Both the position numbers and the translations under genes were made by a program. This document shows, piece after piece, positions 1-9,706 of a stretch of DNA of 64,000 nucleotides; position 1 is the stretch's first letter; each line of letters opens with the position of its first letter. This stretch comes from Klebsiella ornithinolytica NBRC 105727 = ATCC 31898. GTDB taxonomy: Bacteria; Pseudomonadota; Gammaproteobacteria; Enterobacterales; Enterobacteriaceae. The DNA lies in contig NZ_BCYR01000005.1 in the NCBI RefSeq assembly GCF_001598295.1, forward strand, positions 286,863 through 350,862, written 5' to 3'. The notes beneath the pieces were generated by a model. That model was given only the letters and a program-made list of their open reading frames with translations. It was not told the origin of the DNA and did not search any database.

Positions 1-721
1 GCAGCGCCTGCTGGCTGAGAGTATCCACCTGCAAAGGCTGACTCAACCACAGACGCCAGCCGGTAATGTTACCCAGCGGGTAGCGCATCAGGCGCGAGGC
101 GTCGTCGATATTGGTCAACATCTGATAGCCGTCCACTTCACTGTTGGCGGCAAAGGTGCCGATAACGTTAAACAGTCGTTGGCTGGGCACCCGCCCCATT
201 GGCGTGAACTGACTGGCTGAGGGCACCATGACCCGAATCCGATCGCCGCGGTTGACCCCCAGCTGACCGGCAAGCTGTTCGCCCAGAATAACGTTATATT
301 TCCCGGCCTGAAGATCGCTTTGCTTCACGTTAACGAGATAGGGAGTGAGCGGATCGTTTTGCGTCGGGTCGATACCCAGCATCACGCCAACTGCGACGCT
401 GCGGGCGCTTTGCAGCACCACATCGCCGGTCGTTAATGGCGCAATACGCGTAACGCCCTGTAATTTGATGGCGCTTTCCGGCAGTTGCTGAGGGTTCACC
501 GAGCCCTGCTGTGCGCTGATCATAGCCTGCGGCATCAGCCCCAGGATGTTGTTCTGCAGCTCGCGCTCGAAGCCGTTCATGACCGAAAGCACGGTCACCA
601 GCGCCATCACGCCAAGCGTAATGCCGATGGTGGATAGCCAGGAGACGAAACGACCGAAGCGGTCGGCTGCGCGCCCGCGCATGTAGCGAAGGCCGATAAA
701 GAGTGCGGCAGGTTGGTACAT
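1..721 (-). CDS. lolC: LolC, lipoprotein-releasing ABC transporter permease (3' end cut by window edge)
   Basis: Inner-membrane subunit of the LolCDE complex, which extracts outer-membrane lipoproteins from the inner membrane and passes them to LolA. About 240 N-terminal residues are visible, beginning [18 protein letters not shown] first hydrophobic segment ([20 protein letters not shown]) is followed by the start of the periplasmic domain. I chose the ATG at 721, which matches the E. coli start; an in-frame ATG lies three codons upstream at 730. The reading frame runs off position 1, so lolD and lolE should lie outside the window. In E. coli ycfT sits between lolC and mfd; it is absent here. 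Confidence 0.95.
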   Translation of the reverse strand, partial: MYQPAALFIGLRYMRGRAADRFGRFVSWLSTIGITLGVMALVTVLSVMNGFERELQNNILGLMPQAMISAQQGSVNPQQLPESAIKLQGVTRIAPLTTGDVVLQSARSVAVGVMLGIDPTQNDPLTPYLVNVKQSDLQAGKYNVILGEQLAGQLGVNRGDRIRVMVPSASQFTPMGRVPSQRLFNVIGTFAANSEVDGYQMLTNIDDASRLMRYPLGNITGWRLWLSQPLQVDTLSQQAL

Positions 722-832
722 GTAATCCATCTGGTTGCTGATAGCCGATGCACGAGTATATATGGCATAGCACAACGCGTAAATCACTGAAACGGTAAGT
801 TTTTGTCGCGTAATAAGAAAAAAGTAAAGATA

Positions 833-852
833 AATCAAATGGATATTTGATT
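833..852. promoter_or_regulatory. Perfect inverted repeat upstream of lolC
   Basis: AATCAAAT (833-840), GGAT, ATTTGATT (845-852) form a perfect 8-bp inverted repeat in the AT-rich lolC-mfd intergenic region, 112 bp upstream of the lolC start. It has the form of an operator, but I do not recognise a cognate regulator. The rest of 722-972 shows no gene. Confidence 0.3.
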
Positions 853-969
853 AGTCAGCGCATATCTATCAGAATCTTTCCCCGTGGCGGGTCCTCTCAC
901 CGTCAATCAGGTTGGCGAATACGGGTCAATCGCGGATAATCATCAACATTGAATATTAGCGGTTTGCCC

Positions 970-1248
<279 letters not shown>

Positions 1249-1286
1249 CATATCGAGCGAATCAAGAAGGGATCCTGATAACAGCT

Positions 1287-4200
1287 ATGCCTCAACAATA
1301 CCGATACACACTGCCGGTCAAGCCCGGCGAACAGCGGCACCTCGGTGAATTAACCGGCGCGGCTTGTGCCACGTTGGTTGCGGAAATGGCCGAGCGCCAC
1401 GGTGGGCCGGTTATACTCGTCGCCCCCGATATGCAAAATGCCCTGCGCCTGAACGATGAAGTTCGCCAGTTTACCGACAGCATGGTGACGGGCCTGGCAG
1501 ACTGGGAAACGCTACCTTACGATAGCTTCTCGCCGCATCAGGACATTATCTCTTCCCGCCTCGCCACTCTCTATCAATTACCCACCATGCAGCGCGGCGT
1601 GCTGATCGTGCCGGTCAGCACACTCATGCAGCGCGTCTGTCCGCATAATTTCCTCCACGGACACGCGCTGGTGATGAAAAAAGGCCAGCGTCTGTCGCGT
1701 GACGCCCTGCGCACTCAGCTGGACAGCGCCGGCTATCGCCATGTGGATCAGGTAATGGAACACGGGGAGTACGCCACCCGCGGCGCCCTGCTTGACCTGT
1801 TCCCGATGGGTAGCGAACAACCCTACCGCCTCGACTTCTTCGATGATGAAATCGACAGCCTGCGCCTGTTCGACGTCGACAGCCAGCGTACGCTGGAAGA
1901 GGTGGCCGCCATTAATCTGCTGCCCGCACATGAGTTCCCGACCGATCAGGCGGCGATTGAGCTGTTCCGTAGCCAGTGGCGCGACCGTTTTGAGGTCAAG
2001 CGGGACGCCGAACATATCTATCAGCAGGTCAGCAAAGGGACCTTACCGACCGGGATTGAATACTGGCAGCCGCTGTTTTTCAGTGAGCCGCTGCCGCCGC
2101 TGTTCAGCTACTTCCCGGCAAACGCCCTGATCGTCAATACCGGCGATCTGGAAGCCAGCGCCGGGCGTTTTCAGAACGAAACCCGCGCCCGTTTCGAAAG
2201 CCGCGGCGTCGACCCGATGCGTCCGCTGCTGCCGCCGGAACAGCTCTGGCTGCGGATCGACGAACTGTTCAGCGAGCTGAAAAAATGGCCGCGTATTCAG
2301 TTAAAAACGGAGCGTCTGGCCGAGAAAGCCGCCAATATTAACCTCGGCTATCAAACGCTGCCGGACCTTTCGGTGCAGGCACAGAACAAAGCGCCGCTGG
2401 ACAATCTGCGTCGTTTCCTCGAAGCCTTTAACGGCCCGGTTATTTTCTCGGTTGAGAGCGAAGGTCGCCGGGAGGCGCTGGGCGAAGTGCTGGCGCGCAT
2501 CAAAATTGCGCCGAAACATATTCTGCGGCTGGAAGAAGCCACCGGCAACGGCCGCTATTTAATGATTGGCGCCGCCGAACACGGGTTTATCGATAGCCCG
2601 CGTAATCTGGCACTGATTTGCGAAAGCGACCTGCTGGGCGAGCGCGTGGCGCGTCGTCGCCAGGATTCACGCCGCACCATTAACCCCGACACCTTAATCC
2701 GTAACCTGGCGGAACTGCATATCGGCCAGCCGGTGGTGCACCTGGAGCATGGCGTTGGTCGTTATGCCGGTATGACCACGCTGGAAGCTGGCGGCATCAA
2801 AGGGGAATACCTGATGCTGACCTACGCCAACGATGCCAAACTGTATGTGCCGGTGTCATCATTGCATCTGATTAGCCGCTACGCCGGCGGGGCAGAAGAG
2901 AGCGCCCCGCTGCATAAACTCGGTGGCGATGCCTGGGCGCGCGCGCGGCAGAAAGCGGCGGAAAAAGTGCGCGACGTGGCGGCGGAACTGCTCGATATTT
3001 ACGCCCAGCGCGCGGCGAAATCGGGCTTTGCCTTTAAGCACGATCGCGAACAGTACCAGCTATTCTGCGACGGTTTCCCGTTTGAGACCACGCCGGATCA
3101 GGCGCAGGCAATTAACGCCGTTCTCAGCGACATGTGTCAACCGCTGGCCATGGACCGCCTGGTCTGTGGCGACGTCGGCTTCGGTAAAACCGAAGTAGCG
3201 ATGCGTGCCGCGTTCCTGGCAGTGGAGAACCACAAGCAGGTCGCGGTCCTGGTGCCAACCACCCTGCTCGCGCAGCAGCACTTCGATAATTTCTGCGACC
3301 GCTTTGCCAACTGGCCGGTACGCATTGAAATGCTGTCACGCTTTCGCAGCGCGAAAGAGCAGGCGCAGATTCTTGAACAGGCCGCCGAGGGTAAAATCGA
3401 TATTCTTATCGGCACGCATAAGCTGCTGCAAAGCGAAGTCAAACTGCGCGACCTTGGGCTGCTGATCGTCGATGAAGAGCATCGCTTCGGGGTTCGCCAC
3501 AAAGAGCGAATCAAGGCGATGCGTGCCGACGTCGATATTCTGACGCTGACCGCCACGCCGATCCCACGAACGCTGAACATGGCGATGAGCGGAATGCGGG
3601 ATCTGTCCATTATTGCCACGCCGCCCGCCCGCCGTCTGGCGGTGAAAACCTTCGTCCGGGAGTATGACTCGCTGGTGGTTCGCGAGGCGATTCTGCGTGA
3701 AGTGCTGCGCGGCGGCCAGGTCTACTACCTCTATAACGACGTGGAGAATATCCAGAAAGCGGCGGATCGACTCGCGGAGCTGGTGCCGGAGGCACGTATT
3801 GCCATCGGTCACGGGCAGATGCGCGAGCGCGAGCTGGAACGGGTGATGAATGATTTCCACCACCAGCGCTTTAACGTGCTGGTCTGTACCACCATCATTG
3901 AGACCGGGATCGATATCCCGACCGCCAATACCATTATCATCGAGCGCGCGGACCATTTCGGTCTGGCTCAGCTGCACCAGCTGCGCGGACGCGTTGGCCG
4001 CTCGCATCATCAGGCCTATGCCTGGCTGCTGACGCCGCACCCGAAAGCGATGACCACCGATGCGCAAAAGCGTCTGGAAGCCATCGCCTCGCTGGAGGAT
4101 CTCGGCGCCGGTTTCGCGCTGGCTACGCATGACCTGGAAATCCGCGGTGCCGGCGAGCTGCTGGGCGAAGATCAGAGCGGGCAGATGACCACCATCGGTT

Positions 4201-4733
4201 TTTCGCTCTATATGGAGCTTCTGGAGAATGCTGTCGATGCGCTGAAAGCCGGACGCGAACCTTCGCTTGAGGATCTGACCAGCCAGCAGACTGAAGTTGA
4301 GCTGCGTATGCCTTCACTGTTGCCGGACGACTTTATTCCTGATGTGAATACCCGACTCTCGTTCTACAAGCGGATTGCCAGCGCCAGGAATGAGCACGAC
4401 CTGGAAGAGATTAAAGTCGAACTGATTGACCGCTTCGGCCCGCTGCCGGATGCGGCGAGAAACCTGCTGGATATCGCCCGCCTGCGTCAACAGGCGCAGA
4501 AGCTGGGTATCCGGAAGCTGGAGGGTAATGAGAAAGGCGGCGTGATTGAGTTCAATGAAAAGAACAACGTCAACCCGGTATGGCTGATTGGCCTGCTGCA
4601 AAAACAGCCACAGCACTTCCGCCTGGATGGTCCGACGCGACTGAAGTTCATGCAGGATCTTGGCGAGCGTAAAACGCGGATGGAGTGGGTTCGCCAGTTT
4701 ATGCGTCAGTTAGAAGAGAACGCGACCGCATAA
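1287..4733 (+). CDS. mfd: Mfd, transcription-repair coupling factor
   Basis: DNA translocase that removes RNA polymerase stalled at lesions and recruits UvrA for strand-specific repair. The 1148-aa length equals E. coli Mfd. A UvrB-like N-terminal part is followed by an RNAP-interacting domain and a RecG-like helicase motor. The Walker A motif GDVGFGKT lies near residues 627-634 and the DEEH box near 729. The frame is open back to 1080, through the ERIC repeat. The true start is the ATG at 1287 (MPQQYRYTLPVK), which aligns with E. coli MPEQYRYTLPVK and follows an AAGAAGGGA ribosome-binding site. Downstream ldtC is co-directional, with a 169-bp gap. Confidence 0.98.
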   Translation: MPQQYRYTLPVKPGEQRHLGELTGAACATLVAEMAERHGGPVILVAPDMQNALRLNDEVRQFTDSMVTGLADWETLPYDSFSPHQDIISSRLATLYQLPTMQRGVLIVPVSTLMQRVCPHNFLHGHALVMKKGQRLSRDALRTQLDSAGYRHVDQVMEHGEYATRGALLDLFPMGSEQPYRLDFFDDEIDSLRLFDVDSQRTLEEVAAINLLPAHEFPTDQAAIELFRSQWRDRFEVKRDAEHIYQQVSKGTLPTGIEYWQPLFFSEPLPPLFSYFPANALIVNTGDLEASAGRFQNETRARFESRGVDPMRPLLPPEQLWLRIDELFSELKKWPRIQLKTERLAEKAANINLGYQTLPDLSVQAQNKAPLDNLRRFLEAFNGPVIFSVESEGRREALGEVLARIKIAPKHILRLEEATGNGRYLMIGAAEHGFIDSPRNLALICESDLLGERVARRRQDSRRTINPDTLIRNLAELHIGQPVVHLEHGVGRYAGMTTLEAGGIKGEYLMLTYANDAKLYVPVSSLHLISRYAGGAEESAPLHKLGGDAWARARQKAAEKVRDVAAELLDIYAQRAAKSGFAFKHDREQYQLFCDGFPFETTPDQAQAINAVLSDMCQPLAMDRLVCGDVGFGKTEVAMRAAFLAVENHKQVAVLVPTTLLAQQHFDNFCDRFANWPVRIEMLSRFRSAKEQAQILEQAAEGKIDILIGTHKLLQSEVKLRDLGLLIVDEEHRFGVRHKERIKAMRADVDILTLTATPIPRTLNMAMSGMRDLSIIATPPARRLAVKTFVREYDSLVVREAILREVLRGGQVYYLYNDVENIQKAADRLAELVPEARIAIGHGQMRERELERVMNDFHHQRFNVLVCTTIIETGIDIPTANTIIIERADHFGLAQLHQLRGRVGRSHHQAYAWLLTPHPKAMTTDAQKRLEAIASLEDLGAGFALATHDLEIRGAGELLGEDQSGQMTTIGFSLYMELLENAVDALKAGREPSLEDLTSQQTEVELRMPSLLPDDFIPDVNTRLSFYKRIASARNEHDLEEIKVELIDRFGPLPDAARNLLDIARLRQQAQKLGIRKLEGNEKGGVIEFNEKNNVNPVWLIGLLQKQPQHFRLDGPTRLKFMQDLGERKTRMEWVRQFMRQLEENATA

Positions 4734-4902
4734 TCGCAGCGCGGAGACGGTGCCCGTCGCCGTCTTCCGCGCCTGTTTTTCTTCCGTCGCGGTCACACCC
4801 GGTAAACTTTACAAACATTTTGCAATTCACCAGGGTTTCCCCACAGATGCCCGCGCGATAATCCCCGTCTGTTTCCTCATAAAAAATAACCACTTATTTA
4901 TT

Positions 4903-5865
4903 ATGACTACTCTCATATCGCGTTTCTCACTGTGGCTGATAATGGTGGCCGTTGCTGGCGCCCTGGCCCTTCCTGCCCGCGCCAATACCTGGCCCTTACC
5001 GCCGTCAGGCAGCCGCCTCGTCGGGCAAAATCAGTTTCACGTCGTCCAGAATAACGGCGGTTCGCTGGAAGCTATCGCCAAAAAATACAACGTGGGCTTT
5101 CTGGCATTACTTCAGGCTAATCCCGGCGTCGACCCTTACGTTCCGCGTGCCGGCAGCGTGCTGACCATTCCGCTCCAGACTCTACTGCCGGAAGCGCCGC
5201 GCGAAGGGCTGGTGATTAATCTCGCCGAGCTTCGCCTCTACTATTACCCGCCGGGGAAAAACGAGGTCACCGTCTACCCTATCGGTATCGGCCAGTTGGG
5301 AGGCGATACCCTGACCCCTACGATGATCACCACCGTCTCCGACAAGCGCGCAAATCCAACCTGGACGCCGACGGCGAATATTCGCGCACGGTATAAAGCG
5401 ATGGGGATAGAACTCCCGGGCGTGGTACCTGCCGGGCCGGATAACCCGATGGGCCACCATGCTATCCGCCTTGCGGCCTACGGCGGCGTCTATCTGCTGC
5501 ATGGCACGAATGCCGATTTTGGCATCGGAATGCGCGTCAGCTCCGGCTGTATCCGCCTGCGCGATGACGACATCAAAACCCTGTTTAAGCACGTCACCCC
5601 AGGGACAAAAGTCAATATTATCAACACGCCAGTGAAAGTCTCCGTGGAGCCTGACGGTAGACGCCTGGTGGAAATCCATCAGCCGCTGTCCAAACACTTA
5701 AATGACGATCCGCAGACGCTGCCGATAGTCCTGAATAGTGAAATGATGGCGTTTAAGCAGGCCGCGCAGACCGATCAGACGGTGATGGATCGTGCGATGA
5801 CGCTGCGTTCAGGTATGCCGATTGACGTTACCCGCCACCATACTGCTGGCGAGCAGTCATTGTAA
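4903..5865 (+). CDS. ldtC: LdtC (YcfS), L,D-transpeptidase attaching Braun lipoprotein to peptidoglycan
   Basis: Periplasmic enzyme of the YkuD family that links Lpp to meso-diaminopimelate in peptidoglycan. The 320-aa protein has a signal peptide (about residues 1-25, ending ALPARA), a LysM-like segment (about 45-90) and the catalytic domain. The conserved HGTN motif and the nucleophile motif SSGCIRL (Cys) are intact. I chose the ATG at 4903, giving MTTLISRFSLWLIM with a proper signal peptide. The frame is open back to 4750, but those residues have no counterpart in the E. coli protein. A strong terminator follows. Confidence 0.95.
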   Translation: MTTLISRFSLWLIMVAVAGALALPARANTWPLPPSGSRLVGQNQFHVVQNNGGSLEAIAKKYNVGFLALLQANPGVDPYVPRAGSVLTIPLQTLLPEAPREGLVINLAELRLYYYPPGKNEVTVYPIGIGQLGGDTLTPTMITTVSDKRANPTWTPTANIRARYKAMGIELPGVVPAGPDNPMGHHAIRLAAYGGVYLLHGTNADFGIGMRVSSGCIRLRDDDIKTLFKHVTPGTKVNIINTPVKVSVEPDGRRLVEIHQPLSKHLNDDPQTLPIVLNSEMMAFKQAAQTDQTVMDRAMTLRSGMPIDVTRHHTAGEQSL

Positions 5866-5888
5866 GTGCGTAGACTGAAATAAAAAAA

Positions 5889-5911
5889 CCGCCCCTGGGG
5901 GCGGTTTTTTT
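5889..5911 (+). terminator. Rho-independent terminator of ldtC
   Basis: CCGCCCC, a TGG loop and GGGCGG are followed by seven T. It lies about 20 bp after the ldtC stop. Confidence 0.9.
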
Positions 5912-6076
5912 ATGGGATAACAAAGGGGTAAAACGATAGTGCGACGCTTCGCGGTTTCATAAAGGGGTGAAAACCGCGTCACGTAAGTGGCATAACAGGG
6001 AACAACTTACTGCTCGCGGCCTGATAAAGGGGTCAGGGGTCGCGTTTTGTCAGTGGCATGACAGGGGTAAAACGAA
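5910..6076. repeat. About 2.5 copies of a 65-bp hairpin-forming repeat
   Basis: Two approximate direct repeats start at 5950 and 6015 (period 65 bp). A partial copy precedes them (5913-5935). Each full unit contains a hairpin whose loop carries TAAAGGGG: CGCGGTTT...AAACCGCG in unit 1 and CCTGA...TCAGG flanked by CGCG/CGCG in unit 2. The stems differ in sequence but stay paired. Each unit then carries a GTGGCAT block followed by ACAGGG. The array fills the space between the ldtC terminator and the bhsA stop, so it would be the bhsA 3' region. I do not recognise the family. Confidence 0.6.
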
Positions 6077-6078
6077 AC

Positions 6079-6336
6079 TTATTTGTAGATAACCGCAGTG
6101 CCATGCAGGGTGTTTGGACCCGTGACTGAGGTGATACGGAAAGAGGTTGCGCCCATTTCTTCCGCTTTCTGCGCCAGCTGGTCTTCCAGCGAGCCCAGGT
6201 TTGTCCCGGCGGAGGCAGAAACAGTACCTATTTTGTGTTGGCCGGCAGGTGTGGATTGCACCTCAACAGCCGCGAAGCTGGCGAAAGAAAGAGAGCTTAG
6301 CACGGCGGCCAGCGTCAGCGTTTTGATGTTTTTCAT
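6079..6336 (-). CDS. bhsA: BhsA (YcfR), stress-induced outer-membrane/periplasmic DUF1471 protein
   Basis: Small exported protein of the YhcN/BhsA family (DUF1471). In E. coli it is induced by copper, acid, oxidative and other stresses, lowers copper permeability and influences biofilm formation. The 85 aa comprise a signal peptide (MKNIKTLTLAAVLSSLSFASFA) and the compact domain starting AVEVQSTPAGQHKIG. It is divergent from comR, its known repressor. A perfect CRP site lies 76 bp upstream of its start. The 3' side carries an unusual hairpin repeat array. Confidence 0.95.
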   Translation of the reverse strand: MKNIKTLTLAAVLSSLSFASFAAVEVQSTPAGQHKIGTVSASAGTNLGSLEDQLAQKAEEMGATSFRITSVTGPNTLHGTAVIYK

Positions 6337-6411
6337 GATTATTATACCTATGCAGATGATTTTTTTAGTAGGGTCGCAAGAATTAACTAACGATCGATAG
6401 GTAAATAATAA

Positions 6412-6427
6412 TGTGACCTATATCACA
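6412..6427. promoter_or_regulatory. CRP-cAMP binding site in the bhsA-comR intergenic region
   Basis: TGTGA-CCTATA-TCACA has both consensus half-sites and the 6-bp spacer. It lies 76-91 bp upstream of the bhsA start codon. Nearby candidate ComR operators are the palindrome AACGATCGTT (about 6444-6453) and AATTCAT...ATGAATT (about 6478-6496); these two are inference only. Confidence 0.75.
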
Positions 6428-6584
6428 CGTCAATGAATTTTTATAACGATCGTTTATTTATTTATAAACAACTTAAAATTCATACATATATGAATTATTT
6501 ATTTTTGCGGGTTCAGCGCTGGAAGGTTGTAACGTTTGTTTTTATAATGCCCCTTCAACAAACCAACATAGGTACAGCGGCATC

Positions 6585-7220
6585 ATGACAACTGACGTTC
6601 AAAGTTGCACAAAAAAAAGCCGTGGCCGACCTAAAGTGTTCGACAAGGAAGCGGCGCTGGATAAGGCTATGGCACTTTTCTGGCAGCACGGCTACGAGGC
6701 AACTTCTCTTGCCGATCTGGTGGAGGCGACCGGGGCAAAAGCACCGACGCTGTACGCTGAGTTCGTCAACAAGGAAGGGTTATTTCGCGCGGTTCTGGAT
6801 CGCTATATTTCACGTTTTGCCGCCAGACATGAAGCGCTGTTGTTTGCCGAAGAAAAATCAGTCGATCAGGCGCTGCGGGACTATTTCACCGCCATTGCCA
6901 CCTGCTTTACCAGCAAAGACACGCCGGCAGGCTGCTTTATGATCAATACTTCCGCGGCGCTGGCGGCATCATCTACCGCGATCGCCAATACCATTAAGTC
7001 GCGGCACGCGATGCAGGAACAAACGCTGACCCAGTTCCTCCAGCAGCGTCAGCTGCGCGGCGAGCTGCCGGAAAACGGCGATGTGCGACAGCTGGCGCAG
7101 TTCTTAAACTGCGTGTTGCAAGGGATGTCCATCAGCGCACGCGAAGGGGCTGATTTCACCAGACTGATGCAAATCGCCGATACCACTCTGCGGCTGTGGC
7201 CGCAAATCCTCCAGCACTAA
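6585..7220 (+). CDS. comR: ComR (YcfQ), TetR-family repressor of bhsA
   Basis: Copper-responsive TetR/AcrR-type repressor of the divergent bhsA gene in E. coli. The 211-aa protein has an N-terminal helix-turn-helix (about residues 18-65: LDKAMALFWQHGYEATSLAD ... ATGAKAPTLYAEF), nearly identical in that region to the E. coli protein. A longer, variable ligand-binding domain follows. The N terminus MTTDVQSCTKKSRGRPK carries a basic arm typical of the family. A TATAAT-like hexamer lies at 6543-6548. The shared 248-bp intergenic region suggests it controls both genes. Confidence 0.92.
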   Translation: MTTDVQSCTKKSRGRPKVFDKEAALDKAMALFWQHGYEATSLADLVEATGAKAPTLYAEFVNKEGLFRAVLDRYISRFAARHEALLFAEEKSVDQALRDYFTAIATCFTSKDTPAGCFMINTSAALAASSTAIANTIKSRHAMQEQTLTQFLQQRQLRGELPENGDVRQLAQFLNCVLQGMSISAREGADFTRLMQIADTTLRLWPQILQH

Positions 7221-7230
7221 TCTGCGCTTC

Positions 7231-7256
7231 CCCGGTGACGATCGCCACCGGGTTTT
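7231..7256 (+). terminator. Terminator of comR
   Basis: CCCGGTG (7231-7237) pairs with CACCGGG (7246-7252), followed by TTTT. It lies 10 bp after the comR stop. Confidence 0.75.
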
Positions 7257-7328
7257 CACCCCTCTTTCCTGATTAACCCCAATTTTACTCATGTTTTCAC
7301 GCTGTTAGGTGTCAATTTTGTTGTAAAT

Positions 7329-7347
7329 GATATTGATAACAATAATC
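7329..7347. promoter_or_regulatory. Fur box upstream of the iutA-like gene
   Basis: GATATTGATAACAATAATC matches 15 of 19 positions of the Fur consensus GATAATGATAATCATTATC. It lies about 120 bp before the receptor start, so the gene is probably repressed by iron-loaded Fur. Confidence 0.85.
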
Positions 7348-7464
7348 ACTACGTGCAAAATCCGCTCTTAAGTTTTTCTGCTTATTTCCATCTGTAACAT
7401 CCGATGCGCCCGCATCGAACACTAAAAACAATATGAATGCCGTTAACTCATAAAAGGAATGCGT

Positions 7465-9651
7465 ATGAACAAGCGTCTCTGGGTGCTTAACCCACTGCTG
7501 CTGGCCACCGCCCTGCCCGCCTTTGTCGCGCAGGCGGATGAAGAAAACATTATCGTTAGCGCCAACCGAACTCACCGCACCGTCGCCGAAATGGCGCAAA
7601 CCACGTGGGTTATCGAAGGTCAGGAGATAGAACAACAGGTTCAGGGTGGAAAGGAGTTCAAAGACGTCCTGGCCCAGTTGATTCCCGGCATTGATGTCAG
7701 CAGCCAGGGACGAACCAACTACGGAATGAACATGCGTGGGCGGGCCATCGTGGTGCTGATCGACGGCGTTCGCCTCAACTCTTCCCGTACCGACAGCCGT
7801 CAGCTCGACGCCATCGACCCGTTCAACATTGAGCATATTGAAGTCATCTCCGGCGCCACTTCGCTGTATGGCGGCGGCAGTACCGGCGGCCTGATCAATA
7901 TCGTGACCAAAAAAGGGCAGCAGGAACGCCAGGTGGATCTGGAATTAGGTGGCAAAAGCGGGTTTGCCAACAGCAACGATCACGACGAACGCGTAGCGGC
8001 GGCGGTCAGCGGCGGCACCGACCATGCCTCCGGCCGGTTATCGGTGGCTTATCAGCGTTTTGGCGGCTGGTATGATGGCAATAACGATGCGCTGGTCCTC
8101 GATAATACGCAGACCGGCCTGCAGCACTCGGATCGTCTGGATGTCATGGGCACCGGCACCATCAACATTGACGATAACCGTCAGCTGCAGCTGGTAACGC
8201 AATACTATAAAAGCCAGGGCGATGATTACGGCCTGTATCTCGGCAAAAACATGTCGGCCGTCACCGGCGAGGGTAAAGCCTATACCACCGACGGACTCAA
8301 TTCCGACCGCGTTCCTGGCACCGAGCGGCATCTGATTAGCCTGCAATACTCCGATGCCGATTTCTATGGCCAGAATCTGGTCAGTCAGATCTATTATCGC
8401 GACGAGTCGCTGACCTTTTACCCCTTCCCGACGCTCACCAAAGGTCAGGTCAGCAGCTTCTCCTCATCTAAACAGGATACCGATCAGTACGGTGCGAAGA
8501 TTACCCTCAACAGCCAACCGCTCGACGGCTGGGATCTGACCTGGGGGCTGGATGCCGATCATGAGACCTTTAATGCCAACCAGATGTTCTTCGATCTGAA
8601 CACCTCGATGGCATCAGGCGGCCTGCACAACGAGTCTATCTATACAACAGGACGTTATCCGGGCTATAGCATTACAAACCTGGCGCCGTTCCTGCAGAGT
8701 AGTTATGACCTGAATGATATTTTCACCCTGAGCGGCGGCGTGCGCTATCAGTGGACGGAAAACCGGGTTGATGATTTTGTCGGCTACGCCCAGCAGCAGG
8801 ATGTCGCCAGCGGCAAGGTGAACTCGGCCGATGCCATCCCGGGTGGTAAAACGGATTATGATAACTTCCTGTTTAACGCCGGTATTGTCGCCCACCTCAC
8901 CGACCGCCAGCAGACCTGGTTTAACTTCTCGCAGGGCGTCGAGCTGCCGGACCCGGGTAAATACTATGGTATCGGCAAATACGGCGCGGCGGTCAACGGC
9001 AACTATCCCCTGCTGTCGAGTGTCAACGTGGGTGATTCGCCGCTGCAGGGGATCAAAGTCAACTCCTACGAACTGGGCTGGCGTTACACCGGCGATAATC
9101 TGCGTACCCAGCTGGCGGCATACTACTCCACCTCGGACAAAACCATTGTTGTTAACCGTACCGATATGACGATCGACGTACAATCCGACAAGCGGCGTAT
9201 TTACGGTGTGGAAGGGGCCGTCGATTACTTCTTCCCGGATAGCGACTGGAGCACAGGTGCAAACTTCAACGTGTTGAAATCCCAGGTGAAGAGTGACGGT
9301 AGCTGGCAGAAATGGGATGTGACTCTCGCTTCGCCTTCCAAAGCCACCGCCTGGGTCGGCTGGGCACCGGATCCGTGGTCGCTGCGCGTGCAGACTCAGC
9401 AGGTATTCGACCTGAGCGATGCCAGCGGTAATAAGCTCGACGGCTACAATACCGTAGACTTTATCGGCAGCTATGCGCTCCCGGTTGGCAAACTGACCTT
9501 CAGCATCGAGAACCTGCTGAACGAAGACTATGTCACCATCTGGGGACAACGCGCCCCGCTGCTCTACAGCCCGACCTACGGCAGCAGTTCACTGTATGAA
9601 TACAAAGGTCGCGGGCGTACCTTTGGCCTGAACTACGCCGTCAGCTTCTGA
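7465..9651 (+). CDS. iutA: IutA-like TonB-dependent ferric hydroxamate siderophore receptor
   Basis: Outer-membrane receptor closely resembling IutA, the ferric aerobactin receptor, along its whole length. The 728-aa protein has a signal peptide ending AQA, a TonB-box-like ENIIVSANR, a plug domain (MNMRGRAIVVLIDGVRLNSS, TSLYGGGSTGGLINIVTKKG) and a 22-strand type barrel ending GLNYAVSF. I prefer the ATG at 7465 because the AGGA then sits 6 nt upstream; the ATG at 7459 abuts it. No aerobactin synthesis genes (iucABCD) are nearby, so it would use siderophore made elsewhere or by other cells. It is inserted between comR and ycfJ relative to E. coli K-12. Substrate is inferred. Confidence 0.85.
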   Translation: MNKRLWVLNPLLLATALPAFVAQADEENIIVSANRTHRTVAEMAQTTWVIEGQEIEQQVQGGKEFKDVLAQLIPGIDVSSQGRTNYGMNMRGRAIVVLIDGVRLNSSRTDSRQLDAIDPFNIEHIEVISGATSLYGGGSTGGLINIVTKKGQQERQVDLELGGKSGFANSNDHDERVAAAVSGGTDHASGRLSVAYQRFGGWYDGNNDALVLDNTQTGLQHSDRLDVMGTGTINIDDNRQLQLVTQYYKSQGDDYGLYLGKNMSAVTGEGKAYTTDGLNSDRVPGTERHLISLQYSDADFYGQNLVSQIYYRDESLTFYPFPTLTKGQVSSFSSSKQDTDQYGAKITLNSQPLDGWDLTWGLDADHETFNANQMFFDLNTSMASGGLHNESIYTTGRYPGYSITNLAPFLQSSYDLNDIFTLSGGVRYQWTENRVDDFVGYAQQQDVASGKVNSADAIPGGKTDYDNFLFNAGIVAHLTDRQQTWFNFSQGVELPDPGKYYGIGKYGAAVNGNYPLLSSVNVGDSPLQGIKVNSYELGWRYTGDNLRTQLAAYYSTSDKTIVVNRTDMTIDVQSDKRRIYGVEGAVDYFFPDSDWSTGANFNVLKSQVKSDGSWQKWDVTLASPSKATAWVGWAPDPWSLRVQTQQVFDLSDASGNKLDGYNTVDFIGSYALPVGKLTFSIENLLNEDYVTIWGQRAPLLYSPTYGSSSLYEYKGRGRTFGLNYAVSF

Positions 9652-9652
9652 T

Positions 9653-9686
9653 AAAAAAAGCCCCTCAGCCTGAGTGCAGGAGGGGC
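9653..9686 (-). terminator. Terminator between convergent iutA-like gene and ycfJ
   Basis: GCCCCTC (9660-9666) pairs with GAGGGGC (9680-9686). Read on the minus strand the stem is followed by seven T, so it mainly serves ycfJ. Confidence 0.85.
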
Positions 9687-9706
9687 AAATAACAGTCACG
9701 TCTTTT

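Noticed and set aside
3336..4130. 264-aa frame antisense to mfd
   Set aside because: Shadow frame of a high-GC conserved gene; no domain recognised.
8614..9549. 311-aa frame antisense to the iutA-like gene
   Set aside because: Shadow frame opposite a clear full-length receptor.
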